Assembly (NCBI RefSeq): GCF_000719115.1
Contig: NZ_JOEA01000001.1
Span: forward strand, 353,212-417,211
Reading direction: 5' to 3'
DNA length: 64,000 nt
Source of the DNA: Lentzea albidocapillata
Lineage (GTDB): Bacteria > Actinomycetota > Actinomycetes > Mycobacteriales > Pseudonocardiaceae
Shown: positions 16,790 through 27,308 of the stretch, piece after piece
How positions within the stretch are numbered: the first letter of the stretch is position 1
Layout: each line of letters begins with the position of its first letter
Notes under the pieces: model-generated
The model's input: only the letters and a program-made list of their open reading frames with translations
What the model was told of the DNA's origin: nothing
Database searches by the model: none
Position numbers and translations under genes: made by a program

Positions 16790-18049
16790 ATGAAGATCAC
16801 CGAGATTGTCCTGACACCGATCGCGTTCCGGGACCCGCCGCTGCTCAACTCGGCCGGCGTGCACGAGCCGTGGGCGCTGCGCACGATCGTCGAGGTGCAC
16901 ACCGACGAAGGTATTTCGGGACTGGGGGAGACCTACGGCGACCTCGGGCACCTGGAGCGCTCACGGTCCGTTGTGGACACTTTGATCGGCCTTGACGTCT
17001 TCGCGTTGAACGAGATGCACGCGCGGGTCGCCGCCGTGCTCGGCGGCAAGGCGGGGCCGGACAAGCACGGCCTGACCGGCAAGATCACGGCGGAGAGCAC
17101 CGTCGACCGCGTGTACTCGCCGTTCGAGGTCGCGTGCCTGGACATCCAGGGCAAGGCGCTGGGACGCCCGGTGCACGACCTGCTGGGCGGCGCGGTCCGT
17201 TCCGCCGTGCCGTACTCGGCCTACCTGTTCTACAAGTGGGACGGGCACCCCGGCGCCGAGCCGGACGAGTGGGGCGAGGCTGTCGACCCCGCCGGCATCG
17301 TGGCCCAGGCCGCCAAGATGATCGAGCGGTACGGCTTCGGGTCGATCAAGCTCAAGGGCGGTGTCTTCCCTCCGGAGCAGGAGATCGAGGCGATCCGCGC
17401 TCTGCGCGAGGCGTTCCCGGACCGCCCGCTGCGGCTGGATCCGAATGCGGCCTGGTCGACGGCGACGTCGCTGAAGGTCGCGGCGGAGCTCGACGGCGTC
17501 CTGGAGTACCTGGAGGATCCGACGCCGGAGATCTCCGGGATGGCGGAGGTGGCCGCGAAGGCACCGATGCCGTTGGCCACCAACATGTGCGTGGTCGCGT
17601 TCGAGCACCTCAAGCCGTCCGTGGAACAGGACGCCGTGCAGGTGCTGCTGTCCGACCACCACTACTGGGGCGGACTGCAGCGGTCGCGTCAGCTGGGGAT
17701 GATCTGCCAGACGTTCGGCATCGGCCTGTCGATGCACTCGAACTCGCACCTCGGCATCTCGCTGGCCGCGATGACGCACCTGGCCGCGGCGACGCCGAAC
17801 CTGAACTACGCCTGCGACACGCACTACCCCTGGAACGCTCAGGACGAGGTCGTGGAACCGGGTGTGCTGTTCTTTGTGGATGGAGCGTTGCAGGTTCCCG
17901 TGACGCCGGGACTCGGTGTGTCGCTGGATCGTGACGCGTTGGCACGCATGGCCGAGAACTACGTTCGTTGCGGCATCACGGCTCGCGACGACACGGGCTA
18001 CATGCAGAAGTTCGACCCGAGTTACGAAAGGAAGCGCCCCCGGTGGTGA
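16790..18049 (+). CDS. gudD: Glucarate dehydratase (enolase superfamily)
   Basis: A 419-residue enolase-superfamily enzyme converting D-glucarate to 5-keto-4-deoxyglucarate. The KxK base pair is Lys187/Lys189 (SIKLKGG). Metal ligands are Asp217 (DPNAAW), Glu242 (LEDPTPE) and Asn265 (ATNMCV). The opposite-face His-Asp dyad is His316 (SMHSNSHLG) with Asp289 (SDHHYWGG). This set, and especially TNMCV, marks the glucarate dehydratase subgroup rather than mandelate racemase-like proteins. The start is 13 bases after kdgD. Confidence 0.9.
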   Translation: MKITEIVLTPIAFRDPPLLNSAGVHEPWALRTIVEVHTDEGISGLGETYGDLGHLERSRSVVDTLIGLDVFALNEMHARVAAVLGGKAGPDKHGLTGKITAESTVDRVYSPFEVACLDIQGKALGRPVHDLLGGAVRSAVPYSAYLFYKWDGHPGAEPDEWGEAVDPAGIVAQAAKMIERYGFGSIKLKGGVFPPEQEIEAIRALREAFPDRPLRLDPNAAWSTATSLKVAAELDGVLEYLEDPTPEISGMAEVAAKAPMPLATNMCVVAFEHLKPSVEQDAVQVLLSDHHYWGGLQRSRQLGMICQTFGIGLSMHSNSHLGISLAAMTHLAAATPNLNYACDTHYPWNAQDEVVEPGVLFFVDGALQVPVTPGLGVSLDRDALARMAENYVRCGITARDDTGYMQKFDPSYERKRPRW

Positions 18050-19173
18050 AGTCGGTTGTCCACGCCTATCCGTGGGACCTGATCGGAGACCCTGACGCCG
18101 TCGCGCGGTATCAGGACCTCGGGGTCGACGCGATCGCCCTCGCGGCGTCGTATCACACCGTGCGGGCCGCGACGCCGCTTCATCCGTCGCATCGGATGGT
18201 CGATGCGCGGCACGCGGCGTTCTACCTGCCGGTGCGTGAGTCGAACTACGGGCGCCTGGTGCCCGCCGAACCGTCCTGGGTGGACGGTTCGGACTCGTTC
18301 GGTGCCGCGGCGGCTCTGGTCCGTGCCGCCGGTCTGCCGGTGTACGCGTGGACCGTGCTGACGCACAACTCGCGCCTCGGTGACCTCCACCCCGATGTGA
18401 CCGTGGTGAACGCGTTCGGGGATCGCTACCCGTACGCGTTGTGCACCGCGCAGCCCGACGTCGTCGAGTACACGTCGGTGCTGGTGTCCGAGGTGCTGGA
18501 GCTCGGCGCGCCGGACGGGATCATCCTGGAGGCCTGCGGGCCGCTGGGGTTCTTCCACGGCGGGCACCACGAGAAGACCGACGGCACGGACTGGAACGCG
18601 GTGCAGCAGAAGCTGTTGTCGCTGTGCTTCTGCTCTGCCTGCACCGCCCTGTACGCCGACCCGGATGCCCTGCGTGAAGCGGTCCGGGCCGGGGTCGATC
18701 GCGGGGCGTCCAGCGTCGAGGAGGCGCTGGGCGCGCTCGCGGAAGACGTTCAAGCGGTGCGCACCGGCGTGGTGCGGTCGTTGCGGCAGAGGCTGGTGTC
18801 GGAGATTCGCGCTGCCGCGCCCTCGATCCGGGTCGGCATGCACGTGACGGCGGACCCTTGGGGCACCGGGCCGTTCGCGACCGTGGCCGGTGGTGTCGAC
18901 GCCGACGTCGATGTACTGACGACGATGTGCTGGCCCGGCCCGGAGATCGCTGTTCCCGGCATCGAGGCCCTTCGTGCTGCCGCCCCGGACACGCGGATCG
19001 CCGCGTACGTGCTGGGGTTGCCGCCGAAACCGGCCGACGGTGCGGCGTTGTCGAAGGAGTGGCTCGCGTACCTGGACGCCGGCGTGGAGGAGTTCCACCT
19101 CTACCACGGTGGTCTCGCGTCCGCGGCACGGTTGGAAGCTTTGCGAGAGGCTGTAACCGCCGTCAGCCGCTAA
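18043..19173 (+). CDS. Uncharacterised protein of the glucarate operon
   Basis: A 376-residue cytoplasmic protein with no signal peptide. The GTG at 18043 (another at 18046) overlaps the gudD stop, behind AGGAAG. The sequence alternates strands and helices as expected for a TIM barrel (AVARYQDLGVDAIALAASYH, YAWTVLTHNSRLGDLHPDV, DGIILEACGPLGFFHGGHHEK). It holds a cysteine motif CFCSACTALY and a short MCWPG segment. I recall conserved unnamed actinobacterial homologues but no assigned reaction. Acidic and histidine residues in conserved-looking positions suggest an enzyme, perhaps acting on a uronic-acid glycoside or an intermediate. Function is unknown. Confidence 0.7.
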   Translation: MVKSVVHAYPWDLIGDPDAVARYQDLGVDAIALAASYHTVRAATPLHPSHRMVDARHAAFYLPVRESNYGRLVPAEPSWVDGSDSFGAAAALVRAAGLPVYAWTVLTHNSRLGDLHPDVTVVNAFGDRYPYALCTAQPDVVEYTSVLVSEVLELGAPDGIILEACGPLGFFHGGHHEKTDGTDWNAVQQKLLSLCFCSACTALYADPDALREAVRAGVDRGASSVEEALGALAEDVQAVRTGVVRSLRQRLVSEIRAAAPSIRVGMHVTADPWGTGPFATVAGGVDADVDVLTTMCWPGPEIAVPGIEALRAAAPDTRIAAYVLGLPPKPADGAALSKEWLAYLDAGVEEFHLYHGGLASAARLEALREAVTAVSR

Positions 19174-19239
19174 CTGTGAAGAGAAGTCCCTGAGAGAAGT
19201 TGCTGCAACCCGTTGTGAGCGCGGTTCCGTCCTCTTCAC

Positions 19240-19710
19240 ATGAGGCACATAGGAACCGTAGTTGGCACTGGCGTCCTGCTGCTGGTCATCTCGGCCTGTG
19301 GCAGCGCGCAGAACGCGGGCGCCGGAGCAGGTGGCGGTCAGGAGTTGCCGACCGCCACCTCGACCTCCGAGGTGCCCCCGAACGTCGCCCCCGGAGAAGT
19401 GCCGCCGGACGGCAAACCCGTGACGAAGCTCGACGCCAACGCGCTGCCGCCGGATCAGCCGCGCACCGCGTGGACGCAGGGTGACGGGAAGACCGTCGGA
19501 GTCGTGGCCCAAGAGGGCGGATGTGGCAAGGCGAGCGCGTCCGTGCTGGAGCAGAACGCTTCCACCGTGAAGATCGAACTGCTCGAGACGCTGCCGCTGA
19601 CCAAGGAGATGTGCACTATGGACATCCGCTTCCCTCCGTTGACGGTGCAGCTGTCCGAGCCCCTTGGTGAGCGCACGGTCGTGCTGACGTCGCGGCAGGA
19701 ACAGAAGTAG
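19240..19710 (+). CDS. Small lipoprotein, paralogue 1
   Basis: A 156-residue exported lipoprotein of unknown function. The signal peptide ends in lipobox VISA-C (Cys20). A low-complexity Pro/Thr/Ser linker follows, then a C-terminal domain of about 80 residues with two cysteines (GGCGKASASV, EMCTMDIR) that probably form a disulfide, ending in PPLTVQLSEPLGERTVVLTSR. The same layout recurs in the next gene, so the two arose by duplication. Confidence 0.7.
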   Translation: MRHIGTVVGTGVLLLVISACGSAQNAGAGAGGGQELPTATSTSEVPPNVAPGEVPPDGKPVTKLDANALPPDQPRTAWTQGDGKTVGVVAQEGGCGKASASVLEQNASTVKIELLETLPLTKEMCTMDIRFPPLTVQLSEPLGERTVVLTSRQEQK

Positions 19711-19867
19711 ACCTTCCTCCCCACGGTGCCCGGTCGGCATCTGCCCCGCCGGCCGGGCATCTCTACTTCCGGAGCTACTTCCGGTGGCTCGTCCGAGAAC
19801 ATTCGACCGGACAGGTCGCAGGACATTTAACAGGGACTTCTTGTCCCGGTTTGCGAGGATGGTGCGC

Positions 19868-20398
19868 ATGAGAAACGCCGTCGCTGCCGTTGCTCTCGCC
19901 GTCGTGCTCGCCGGCTGTTCGTCCGGCACGCAATCGAGCGCGCCAGGCTCCGGATCGTCGGGTACCACGCCTGCGGGCACCACCGCGCCCGGCTCGAGCG
20001 GCACCCCCGGCTCGTCCGGCGCGAACCCCACCGCGCCCGTCCAGCCTCCGGTCTCGATCTCGGAGGACAAGCCGGTCGTCCCGCCCAACGTCACGCCCGT
20101 GGCGAAGGACAAGGTCGACACGACATCGTTGTCAGACACCTACCGCGACGAGGCCTACGTCTTCGGCGACGGCCGTGACCTCGAGGTCTTCGGCGTTGGC
20201 GGCGGATGCAAGGAGGCCCGCGCCGAGGTCACCGGCCAGTCCGCCGACGTCGTCCAGGTCACGCTGGTCACGATCACCAAGCAGCCCGCGGGCACCATGT
20301 GCACCCAGGAGATCCGTCAGGTGCCACTGACGGTCCGCCTGGACGCCCCCCTCGGCAACCGCCGCCTGGTCCTCGAGGCCCGCGAGGAAATGGGCTGA
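19868..20398 (+). CDS. Small lipoprotein, paralogue 2
   Basis: A 176-residue lipoprotein paralogous to the preceding gene product. The ATG at 19868 is favoured by a GAGG 9 bases upstream; an in-frame ATG at 19859 is an alternative. Lipobox LAG-C is followed by a long Ser/Gly/Thr/Pro linker. The C-terminal domain repeats the paralogue pattern: GGCKEARAEV, TMCTQEIRQVPLTVRLDAPLGNRRLVLEAR. The TGA stop is embedded in a degenerate ATATATC-type repeat (20395-20411). Function is unknown. Confidence 0.7.
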   Translation: MRNAVAAVALAVVLAGCSSGTQSSAPGSGSSGTTPAGTTAPGSSGTPGSSGANPTAPVQPPVSISEDKPVVPPNVTPVAKDKVDTTSLSDTYRDEAYVFGDGRDLEVFGVGGGCKEARAEVTGQSADVVQVTLVTITKQPAGTMCTQEIRQVPLTVRLDAPLGNRRLVLEAREEMG

Positions 20399-20411
20399 TA
20401 GATCGCATATC
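20395..20411 (+). repeat. Degenerate C element over a stop codon
   Basis: CTGATAGATCGCATATC resembles CTGATATATCGG...ATATC of the better copies, and its TGA is the stop of the lipoprotein gene. Confidence 0.45.
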
Positions 20412-20631
20412 GCCGATTCGCTCGGCGTCTTGAAGGTCGCGGTGGCCGGACACTCCGGCGGCGCACCACACGCCCTCGCGTGCGCCGCCCTGTTGCCCGG
20501 CCTCGCGCAACCGCTGGCTCGCCTCCCGGATCCCCGGCGCGGAGGTATGGCTGACTCTGGACGATGGATGCCACGAAGCCGCCCAGGCCCCGCCGATGGC
20601 GGGCGAGACCTGGACGGCTTGGTGAAGGGGT

Positions 20632-22296
<1,665 letters not shown>

Positions 22297-22414
22297 AACT
22301 CCAACGGTGTGCAGTTCGGATCAGAAAACCGTACCGCCATCAAAGGGACGTACTGGTCCCCGTCCACCGTGTTCTTCACTACCCGTGTTCCTGGCAAGGG
22401 CCGTAGACGCGGAA

Positions 22415-22434
22415 GGCCGGGGCGGCCCCCGGCC
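22415..22434 (-). terminator. Hairpin between sigB and fumarase genes
   Basis: Stem GGCCGGGG / CCCCGGCC with a 4-base loop, flanked by complementary GGAAGG (22411-22416) and CCTTCC. It lies 137 bases past the sigB stop on the minus strand. Confidence 0.5.
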
Positions 22435-22570
22435 GTCCCGACCTTCCTTCGCGTGCGAAACCCGACTCACGACGGGCGTCGCGTGGCTCTGGTAACGCCC
22501 GACCGTGCCGTGAGTTGAGTCACAAGTCAATACTGCCGGACAGGTGAAACCCGACCGTGACGACTCCGGC

Positions 22571-23560
22571 CTACGAGGCGTAGGCCCGCAGCTTCGCGGC
22601 GCGTTCGCCCTGGCGGAGCTTCGACATGACCTCGCGCTCGATCTGACGGACCCGCTCGCGCGACAACCCGAAGCGCTTGCCGATCTGGTCGAGCGTGCGC
22701 GGCTGGCCGTCCTCCAGGCCGTAGCGCAGCCGGATCACGGCCTGCTCGCGCGGCTCCAGCGTCGCGAGAACGCGGCGCAGGTCGTCCTGCAGCAGCCCGG
22801 AGATGACGGCGCTCTCGGCGTCGGTCGCGTCCGAGTCCTCGATGAAGTCACCGAGGGGAGCGTCCTCCTCCGTGCCGACCGGCATGTCGAGCGATACCGG
22901 GTCACGAGCGTGGTCGAGCAGGTCAGCGACCTTGTCGGCCTTGAGGCCCGCTTCCTTCGCGAGTTCCTCGTTCGTCGCCTCGCGGCCGAGCGTCTGGTGC
23001 AGGTCGCGCTTGATCCGCGCGAGCTTGTTCACCTGCTCGACGAGGTGGACGGGGAGGCGGATGGTGCGGCCCTGGTCGGCCATGCCGCGGGTGATCGCCT
23101 GGCGGATCCACCACGTCGCGTAGGTCGAGAACTTGAAGCCCTTGGTGTAGTCGAACTTCTCGACCGCGCGGATCAGGCCCAGGTTACCTTCCTGGATCAG
23201 GTCCAGCAGCGGCATGCCGCGGCCGGTGTAGCGCTTGGCCAGCGACACGACGAGGCGCAGGTTGGCCTTGAGCAGGTGGTCCTTGGCGCGGCGGCCGTCG
23301 CGGACGAGCTGTCCCATCTCGTCGCGACGGGTGGGGGTGAGGCGCTTGGCCGTGTCCAGGACGTGCTGCGCGAACACACCTGCCTCGATGCGCTTGGCGA
23401 GCTCCACCTCCTCTTCGGCGGTGAGGAGCGCGGTCTTGCCGATTCCGTTCAGGTAGACTCGAACGAGGTCGGCTGCTGGTCCCTGCGCGTCGAGTTCGTG
23501 CTCGACGACGGCGGGCGTGTTCTCTCCGACTTCACGGTCGGAGATCCTCGTGACGGTCAT
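22571..23560 (-). CDS. sigB: RNA polymerase sigma factor, group 2 (SigB/HrdB-like)
   Basis: A 329-residue sigma-70 factor without the long N-terminal region of the primary factor, matching mycobacterial SigB in length. It has region 1.2 ([28 protein letters not shown]), region 2 ([52 protein letters not shown]), region 3, and region 4 ([18 protein letters not shown]). It is probably a general stress or stationary-phase factor. SigA, very similar in regions 2 and 4, is encoded 17 kb away. Confidence 0.93.
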   Translation of the reverse strand: MTVTRISDREVGENTPAVVEHELDAQGPAADLVRVYLNGIGKTALLTAEEEVELAKRIEAGVFAQHVLDTAKRLTPTRRDEMGQLVRDGRRAKDHLLKANLRLVVSLAKRYTGRGMPLLDLIQEGNLGLIRAVEKFDYTKGFKFSTYATWWIRQAITRGMADQGRTIRLPVHLVEQVNKLARIKRDLHQTLGREATNEELAKEAGLKADKVADLLDHARDPVSLDMPVGTEEDAPLGDFIEDSDATDAESAVISGLLQDDLRRVLATLEPREQAVIRLRYGLEDGQPRTLDQIGKRFGLSRERVRQIEREVMSKLRQGERAAKLRAYAS

Positions 23561-23810
23561 GGATCTCCCTCCCCCTGGTGCGGGCGACGCTGCTGTCGGT
23601 CAGGACAGTCGCGCGTGGCGGTCAAGGCGGCGCGGCGCTGCGCCCTGGTTGCCGGTTGCGGCGGGCCCGCTCGGGATCCCATCGCTAGCTGGCTGATACC
23701 TGGGTAACGAAGACGATTCCGAATTCGTTCCCGACTTCCATGACCTGAAGACGTCACCGCAGTCACAGCGGTTGCGCGACTAATCTGAGGATTGCCTGAG
23801 AACCGTTTAG

Positions 23811-24236
23811 TCAGAGGTCGACGATCACCGTGAACGGACCGTCGTTCACGCTCCGTACCTTCATCTCCGCTCTGAATCGTCCTGTTTCGACGCGAGCGCC
23901 CTTTTGGCGTAGTTCCTGCACGACGGTGTTCACCAACGGTTCCGCATGCTCGGGCCGGGCGGCCGCCGTCCAGGACGGACGGCGGCCCTTGCGCGTGTCC
24001 CCGTAGAGGGTGAACTGGCTGACGACCAGCAGCGGAGCACCGGTCGACTCGCACGACTGCTCGTCGTCGAGGATGCGCAGACCATGCAGCTTCTGCGCCA
24101 TTTTGCGGGCGTGCTCGGCCGTGTCGTCGTGGTGGACGCCGAGCAGCACCAGCAATCCGGGCTCGCCGATCGCGCCCACGATCTCGCCTTCGACTTCGAC
24201 ACTCGCTTCTGTGACGCGCGCCACAACTGCTTTCAC
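23811..24236 (-). CDS. dtd: D-aminoacyl-tRNA deacylase
   Basis: A 141-residue proofreading enzyme that hydrolyses D-amino acids from mischarged tRNAs. Both diagnostic motifs are present: SQFTLYGD (73-80) and the Gly-Pro motif NDGPFT (131-136). Length is normal for the family. The GTG at 24236 overlaps the TGA stop of the upstream methyltransferase gene, so it is the third gene of a PucR-methyltransferase-dtd unit. Confidence 0.93.
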   Translation of the reverse strand: MKAVVARVTEASVEVEGEIVGAIGEPGLLVLLGVHHDDTAEHARKMAQKLHGLRILDDEQSCESTGAPLLVVSQFTLYGDTRKGRRPSWTAAARPEHAEPLVNTVVQELRQKGARVETGRFRAEMKVRSVNDGPFTVIVDL

Positions 24237-25720
24237 GCGGGAATCAACATTCCGTGCCGGATGAGATCACGAACGATCGGCAAGGCCGCTTCTGCATCGA
24301 TTTCTCCGTAAGCGAACTCGAGCAGTGCGAGCAGGTCCTCCAGCGGCAGAGCGCCGTTGCATCCGGCGATGAGCTTGGCGGTCGCCTCGTCGACCTCGTG
24401 CTGCCAGCCGGGCCCGTCGGTGCGGTGCAGCCGGGCGACGACCTTGCGCCAGCCCTCGTCGCCCGGCTCGGACACCTCTTCGAGCAGCACGGTGTCGGCG
24501 ACCCGGAACCGCCGGCTCAGCAGATCGGGGTTCGCGCGCAGCCACGCGATGTTGTCGAGCCAGCGCGCCGCCTCCGGGCCCAGCGGGTCGTCATAGGCGT
24601 GGCGCAGGTCTTCGCAGATGACCTGGGAGTGCATCTCGTCGGTGCGCCGCAGCGTCACGTAACCGAAGCCGACGCCCTGGACGTCGTTCTGCTCGAACCA
24701 GTCCAGCCACGCCGCGGCCTTCTGCCGGCCCTCGGGGCTACGCGGGTCGACGCCCGCGTCCCTGAGCCACGTGCCGACGTACAGGGCGGGCTCGGCGATG
24801 TCGCGCTGCACGAACCACGCGTCGATGCCGCCACGCGGGAGCCAGCCGGAGACGCGCTCCTCCCAGTCCTCGCCCTTGCGGTGCACCCACGACGCGAGCA
24901 GCTGGCCGACGCCGCCCTCGTTGAGGAAGGCGGGCAGCTGCCGGATGACCAGCGCCGACGCGTCGTCGCCACCGAGACCGGAGTCGCGGTAGACGAAGTC
25001 CACCCGCGGCGGGCCTACGACGAACGGCGGGTTGCACACGACCTGGTCGAACCGCCGGTTGCGGACCGGCCCGAACCACTCGCCCTGCAGCGTCTCCACG
25101 TTGAGCTCGTTCATGCGGAACGTGCCCTTCGCGAGCCTCAGCGCGCGCTCGGACAGGTCGGTCGCGGTGATCTTTTGAGCGTGCGTGGCGGCGTGCAACG
25201 CCTGGACGCCGCAGCCGGTACCGAGATCGAGCAACGTGCCGACGGGCGTGCGCTTGGTCGCGCGGGCCAGGCTGATGGACGCGTGGCCGACGCCGAGCAC
25301 GTGGTCCTCGGGGACGGCGCTGCCGCGCAGGTCGGAGTCGAGGTCGGCGACCACCCACCAGTTGTCCTCGTACGGCCTGACGTCGAGCCCGGCCTTCAGG
25401 CTGTTCGCACTGGGAACGGGGGACAGGATCTCGTTCTTGACGGCGTCGTCGATGTCGACACCGTCCAGCGCCTTGCGGACGTCCTGCTCGGGCTCGTGGT
25501 CGCCGAGCAGGAACATCCGGATCAGCGTGCCGAGCGACCCGGCGTCCTTGCTCGCGCGGCGGGCCGGCTCTGGCTCGCCGCGGCCGAGCGCGGCGTGGGC
25601 CTGCAGGCCGAGCGCCTCGACGACGCCGTCCGCCGTGTAGCCGGTGTTCAGGAAGGCCTCGCGCAAACGGGCGCACAGTTCAACGGAAAGATCGGGGTGC
25701 ACGGGTGGAGATGCTTTCAC
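24233..25720 (-). CDS. N6-type class I SAM-dependent methyltransferase
   Basis: A 495-residue protein with a large N-terminal domain (about 1-140, all-helical then strand; DUF7059-like from memory). A methyltransferase core follows: motif I LLDLGTGCGVQAL near residue 165, and the catalytic NPPF motif (VVCNPPFVVGPP) near 230, typical of enzymes that methylate exocyclic amines of nucleic acids or glutamine. The C-terminal third is long and acidic. Actinobacterial homologues are common but unassigned. It is coupled to dtd downstream and lies 10 bases after the PucR-type gene. A target in RNA or a release-factor-like protein is possible but not shown. Confidence 0.78.
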   Translation of the reverse strand: MKASPPVHPDLSVELCARLREAFLNTGYTADGVVEALGLQAHAALGRGEPEPARRASKDAGSLGTLIRMFLLGDHEPEQDVRKALDGVDIDDAVKNEILSPVPSANSLKAGLDVRPYEDNWWVVADLDSDLRGSAVPEDHVLGVGHASISLARATKRTPVGTLLDLGTGCGVQALHAATHAQKITATDLSERALRLAKGTFRMNELNVETLQGEWFGPVRNRRFDQVVCNPPFVVGPPRVDFVYRDSGLGGDDASALVIRQLPAFLNEGGVGQLLASWVHRKGEDWEERVSGWLPRGGIDAWFVQRDIAEPALYVGTWLRDAGVDPRSPEGRQKAAAWLDWFEQNDVQGVGFGYVTLRRTDEMHSQVICEDLRHAYDDPLGPEAARWLDNIAWLRANPDLLSRRFRVADTVLLEEVSEPGDEGWRKVVARLHRTDGPGWQHEVDEATAKLIAGCNGALPLEDLLALLEFAYGEIDAEAALPIVRDLIRHGMLIPA

Positions 25721-25730
25721 GCCCCGTGAT

Positions 25731-27215
25731 TCAGCGCGTGATCTGGAGGGCGATGGCCATCGCGAGACGCTGGTCGGGATCGTCGAGGGGGAGTGGGGTC
25801 ACCTCGGACATCTTCTGCATGCGATACCGCAACGTGTTCGGGTGCACGTTGAGCTCCCTGGCCGCCGCCCGCACGTCCCCCTGAGCCGTCAGCCACGCCC
25901 TCAACGTCGTCGCGTACTGCGTCCCGTACTCGGCGTCGTGTCGCAATATATTGGATATCGGTCCACGGGTCGGCAGTCGTCCGGCCTCGGCGACGGCGGC
26001 GAGCCGGTGCAGCAGGACCTGCGCCCACGCGTCGTCGTATACAACCGGTACACCGGTGGAAAGCGCGAGGCATTCATCCGCCTCCTGCCGTGACGTGGGC
26101 AGCTGCGTCGCCTCGGCCGGCCCCCCGATGCCTGCCAGCACCGTCGCCTCGGCGGGCAGTTCGCGCACCAGCGAGCGCACCCACGCGACAGCGTCGTCGG
26201 CGGCCGGGATGATGGTGTAGAGGACGTTGCCGAACAACGCGCTGCGCCCTGGCCGCGACCAGCCGAAGCCGGCCGTGGCCCGCTGAAACGCGAGCACCGC
26301 CGCGCCGTGCTCACCCTCACCCGCGTGGGCCTGCACCGCGATCACCCGCAGATCGGCGGACGGCAGCCCGAGGCGCGCGACGTCGGCGGACTCGGGCTGG
26401 TCGAGCAGCCTGATCACCAGATCGGCCTCGGCCTGCCGTTCGAGGTCCGTCGACGCTCGCGACCGCAACAGGTGCAACGCCGCCGTGCGCGCGCCGTCGA
26501 CCAACGCGGCACTCCGAGCAGCGTCCACCGGCCCCGTCACCTCGACCCACACGGACCCCAGCAGCTCACGACCCGCCCGCACCGCGGCGACGAGCCGGTT
26601 GCCCAGCTGGGGGGTCAGCTTGGGCACGAAGATCGGCTCGTCCGACGACGCGAGGTGCGTGAACACGCCGAACTCGTCCAGCGCCCGCCGGGCCTCCTCC
26701 GGCACCCGCCGCCCGAGGATGGTCTGCACGCGCACGGGGTCGACATCCTCCTGCCGGTAGGAGTACGCGAGCACGCGGGACTGCTGGTCCTCGATCGTCA
26801 CCGGCCCGCCCACCACTCCCGCGATCACGTCGGCCAGCCCGAACAGGTCCCCGGTCCGCGTACCGCCGTTGACCAGCGTCTGCGTGACGTTCGCGAGCTG
26901 ACTCCACGGCACAGACGGATCCACGAGCAACACGGCGGCACCGGACTTCCTGGCCGCGGCGACCACCCGCTCGTCGAGCGGCGGCTTGCCGTGCAGAACC
27001 ACCGCGGACGCCACCGTGGAAGACACGAGCCGCACCGCCGCCGCGACCGACGGCGTACCCAGCCCGAGAAGCACGTCACCCGCGGCCGCCGGCGTGTTTT
27101 CCGCCGGATCATGGAGGGCAACCCCACGGAGTTCGGCGTCACGTCCCCTCGGCGCGCAGGCCAGATGCGTGCCGAGGCTGCCGAGCACGTCCACGAGGCG
27201 ATCAAGGGCGACCAC
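25731..27215 (-). CDS. PucR-family transcriptional regulator
   Basis: A 494-residue regulator with an N-terminal sensory part (residues about 1-130, LVDVLGSLG...PAAAGDVLLGLGTPSV), a central GGDEF-like CdaR-type domain, and the C-terminal PucR helix-turn-helix (LRAWLTAQGDVRAAARELNVHPNTLRYRMQKM). Family members regulate purine, allantoin or proline catabolism, often from a neighbouring operon. Here the neighbours are a methyltransferase and dtd, which gives no clue to ligand. A C-like ATATATTGGATATC sequence lies inside the coding region at 25944-25961. Confidence 0.85.
   Translation of the reverse strand: MVALDRLVDVLGSLGTHLACAPRGRDAELRGVALHDPAENTPAAAGDVLLGLGTPSVAAAVRLVSSTVASAVVLHGKPPLDERVVAAARKSGAAVLLVDPSVPWSQLANVTQTLVNGGTRTGDLFGLADVIAGVVGGPVTIEDQQSRVLAYSYRQEDVDPVRVQTILGRRVPEEARRALDEFGVFTHLASSDEPIFVPKLTPQLGNRLVAAVRAGRELLGSVWVEVTGPVDAARSAALVDGARTAALHLLRSRASTDLERQAEADLVIRLLDQPESADVARLGLPSADLRVIAVQAHAGEGEHGAAVLAFQRATAGFGWSRPGRSALFGNVLYTIIPAADDAVAWVRSLVRELPAEATVLAGIGGPAEATQLPTSRQEADECLALSTGVPVVYDDAWAQVLLHRLAAVAEAGRLPTRGPISNILRHDAEYGTQYATTLRAWLTAQGDVRAAARELNVHPNTLRYRMQKMSEVTPLPLDDPDQRLAMAIALQITR
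25944..25961. repeat. C-like sequence inside a coding region
   Basis: CAATATATTGGATATCGG differs from the element at 49151-49168 at only a few bases. It is read through as SNIL in the PucR-type protein. Confidence 0.4.
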
Positions 27216-27308
27216 CCGCGGATGTTAACCGCCAACCGGGCGTCCCTGGCGTCACTCGGACGTGGGACTATGGACGCGCAGCCGATGGAAGTTGGACGAG
27301 GTGGTGTC

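Noticed and set aside
18022..20139. Very long open frame on the minus strand (about 700 codons) opposite the glucarate-operon end and the lipoprotein genes
   Set aside because: It is a shadow of plus-strand genes with strong third-position GC bias. Its translation is low-complexity Arg/His/Gly-rich with no domain.
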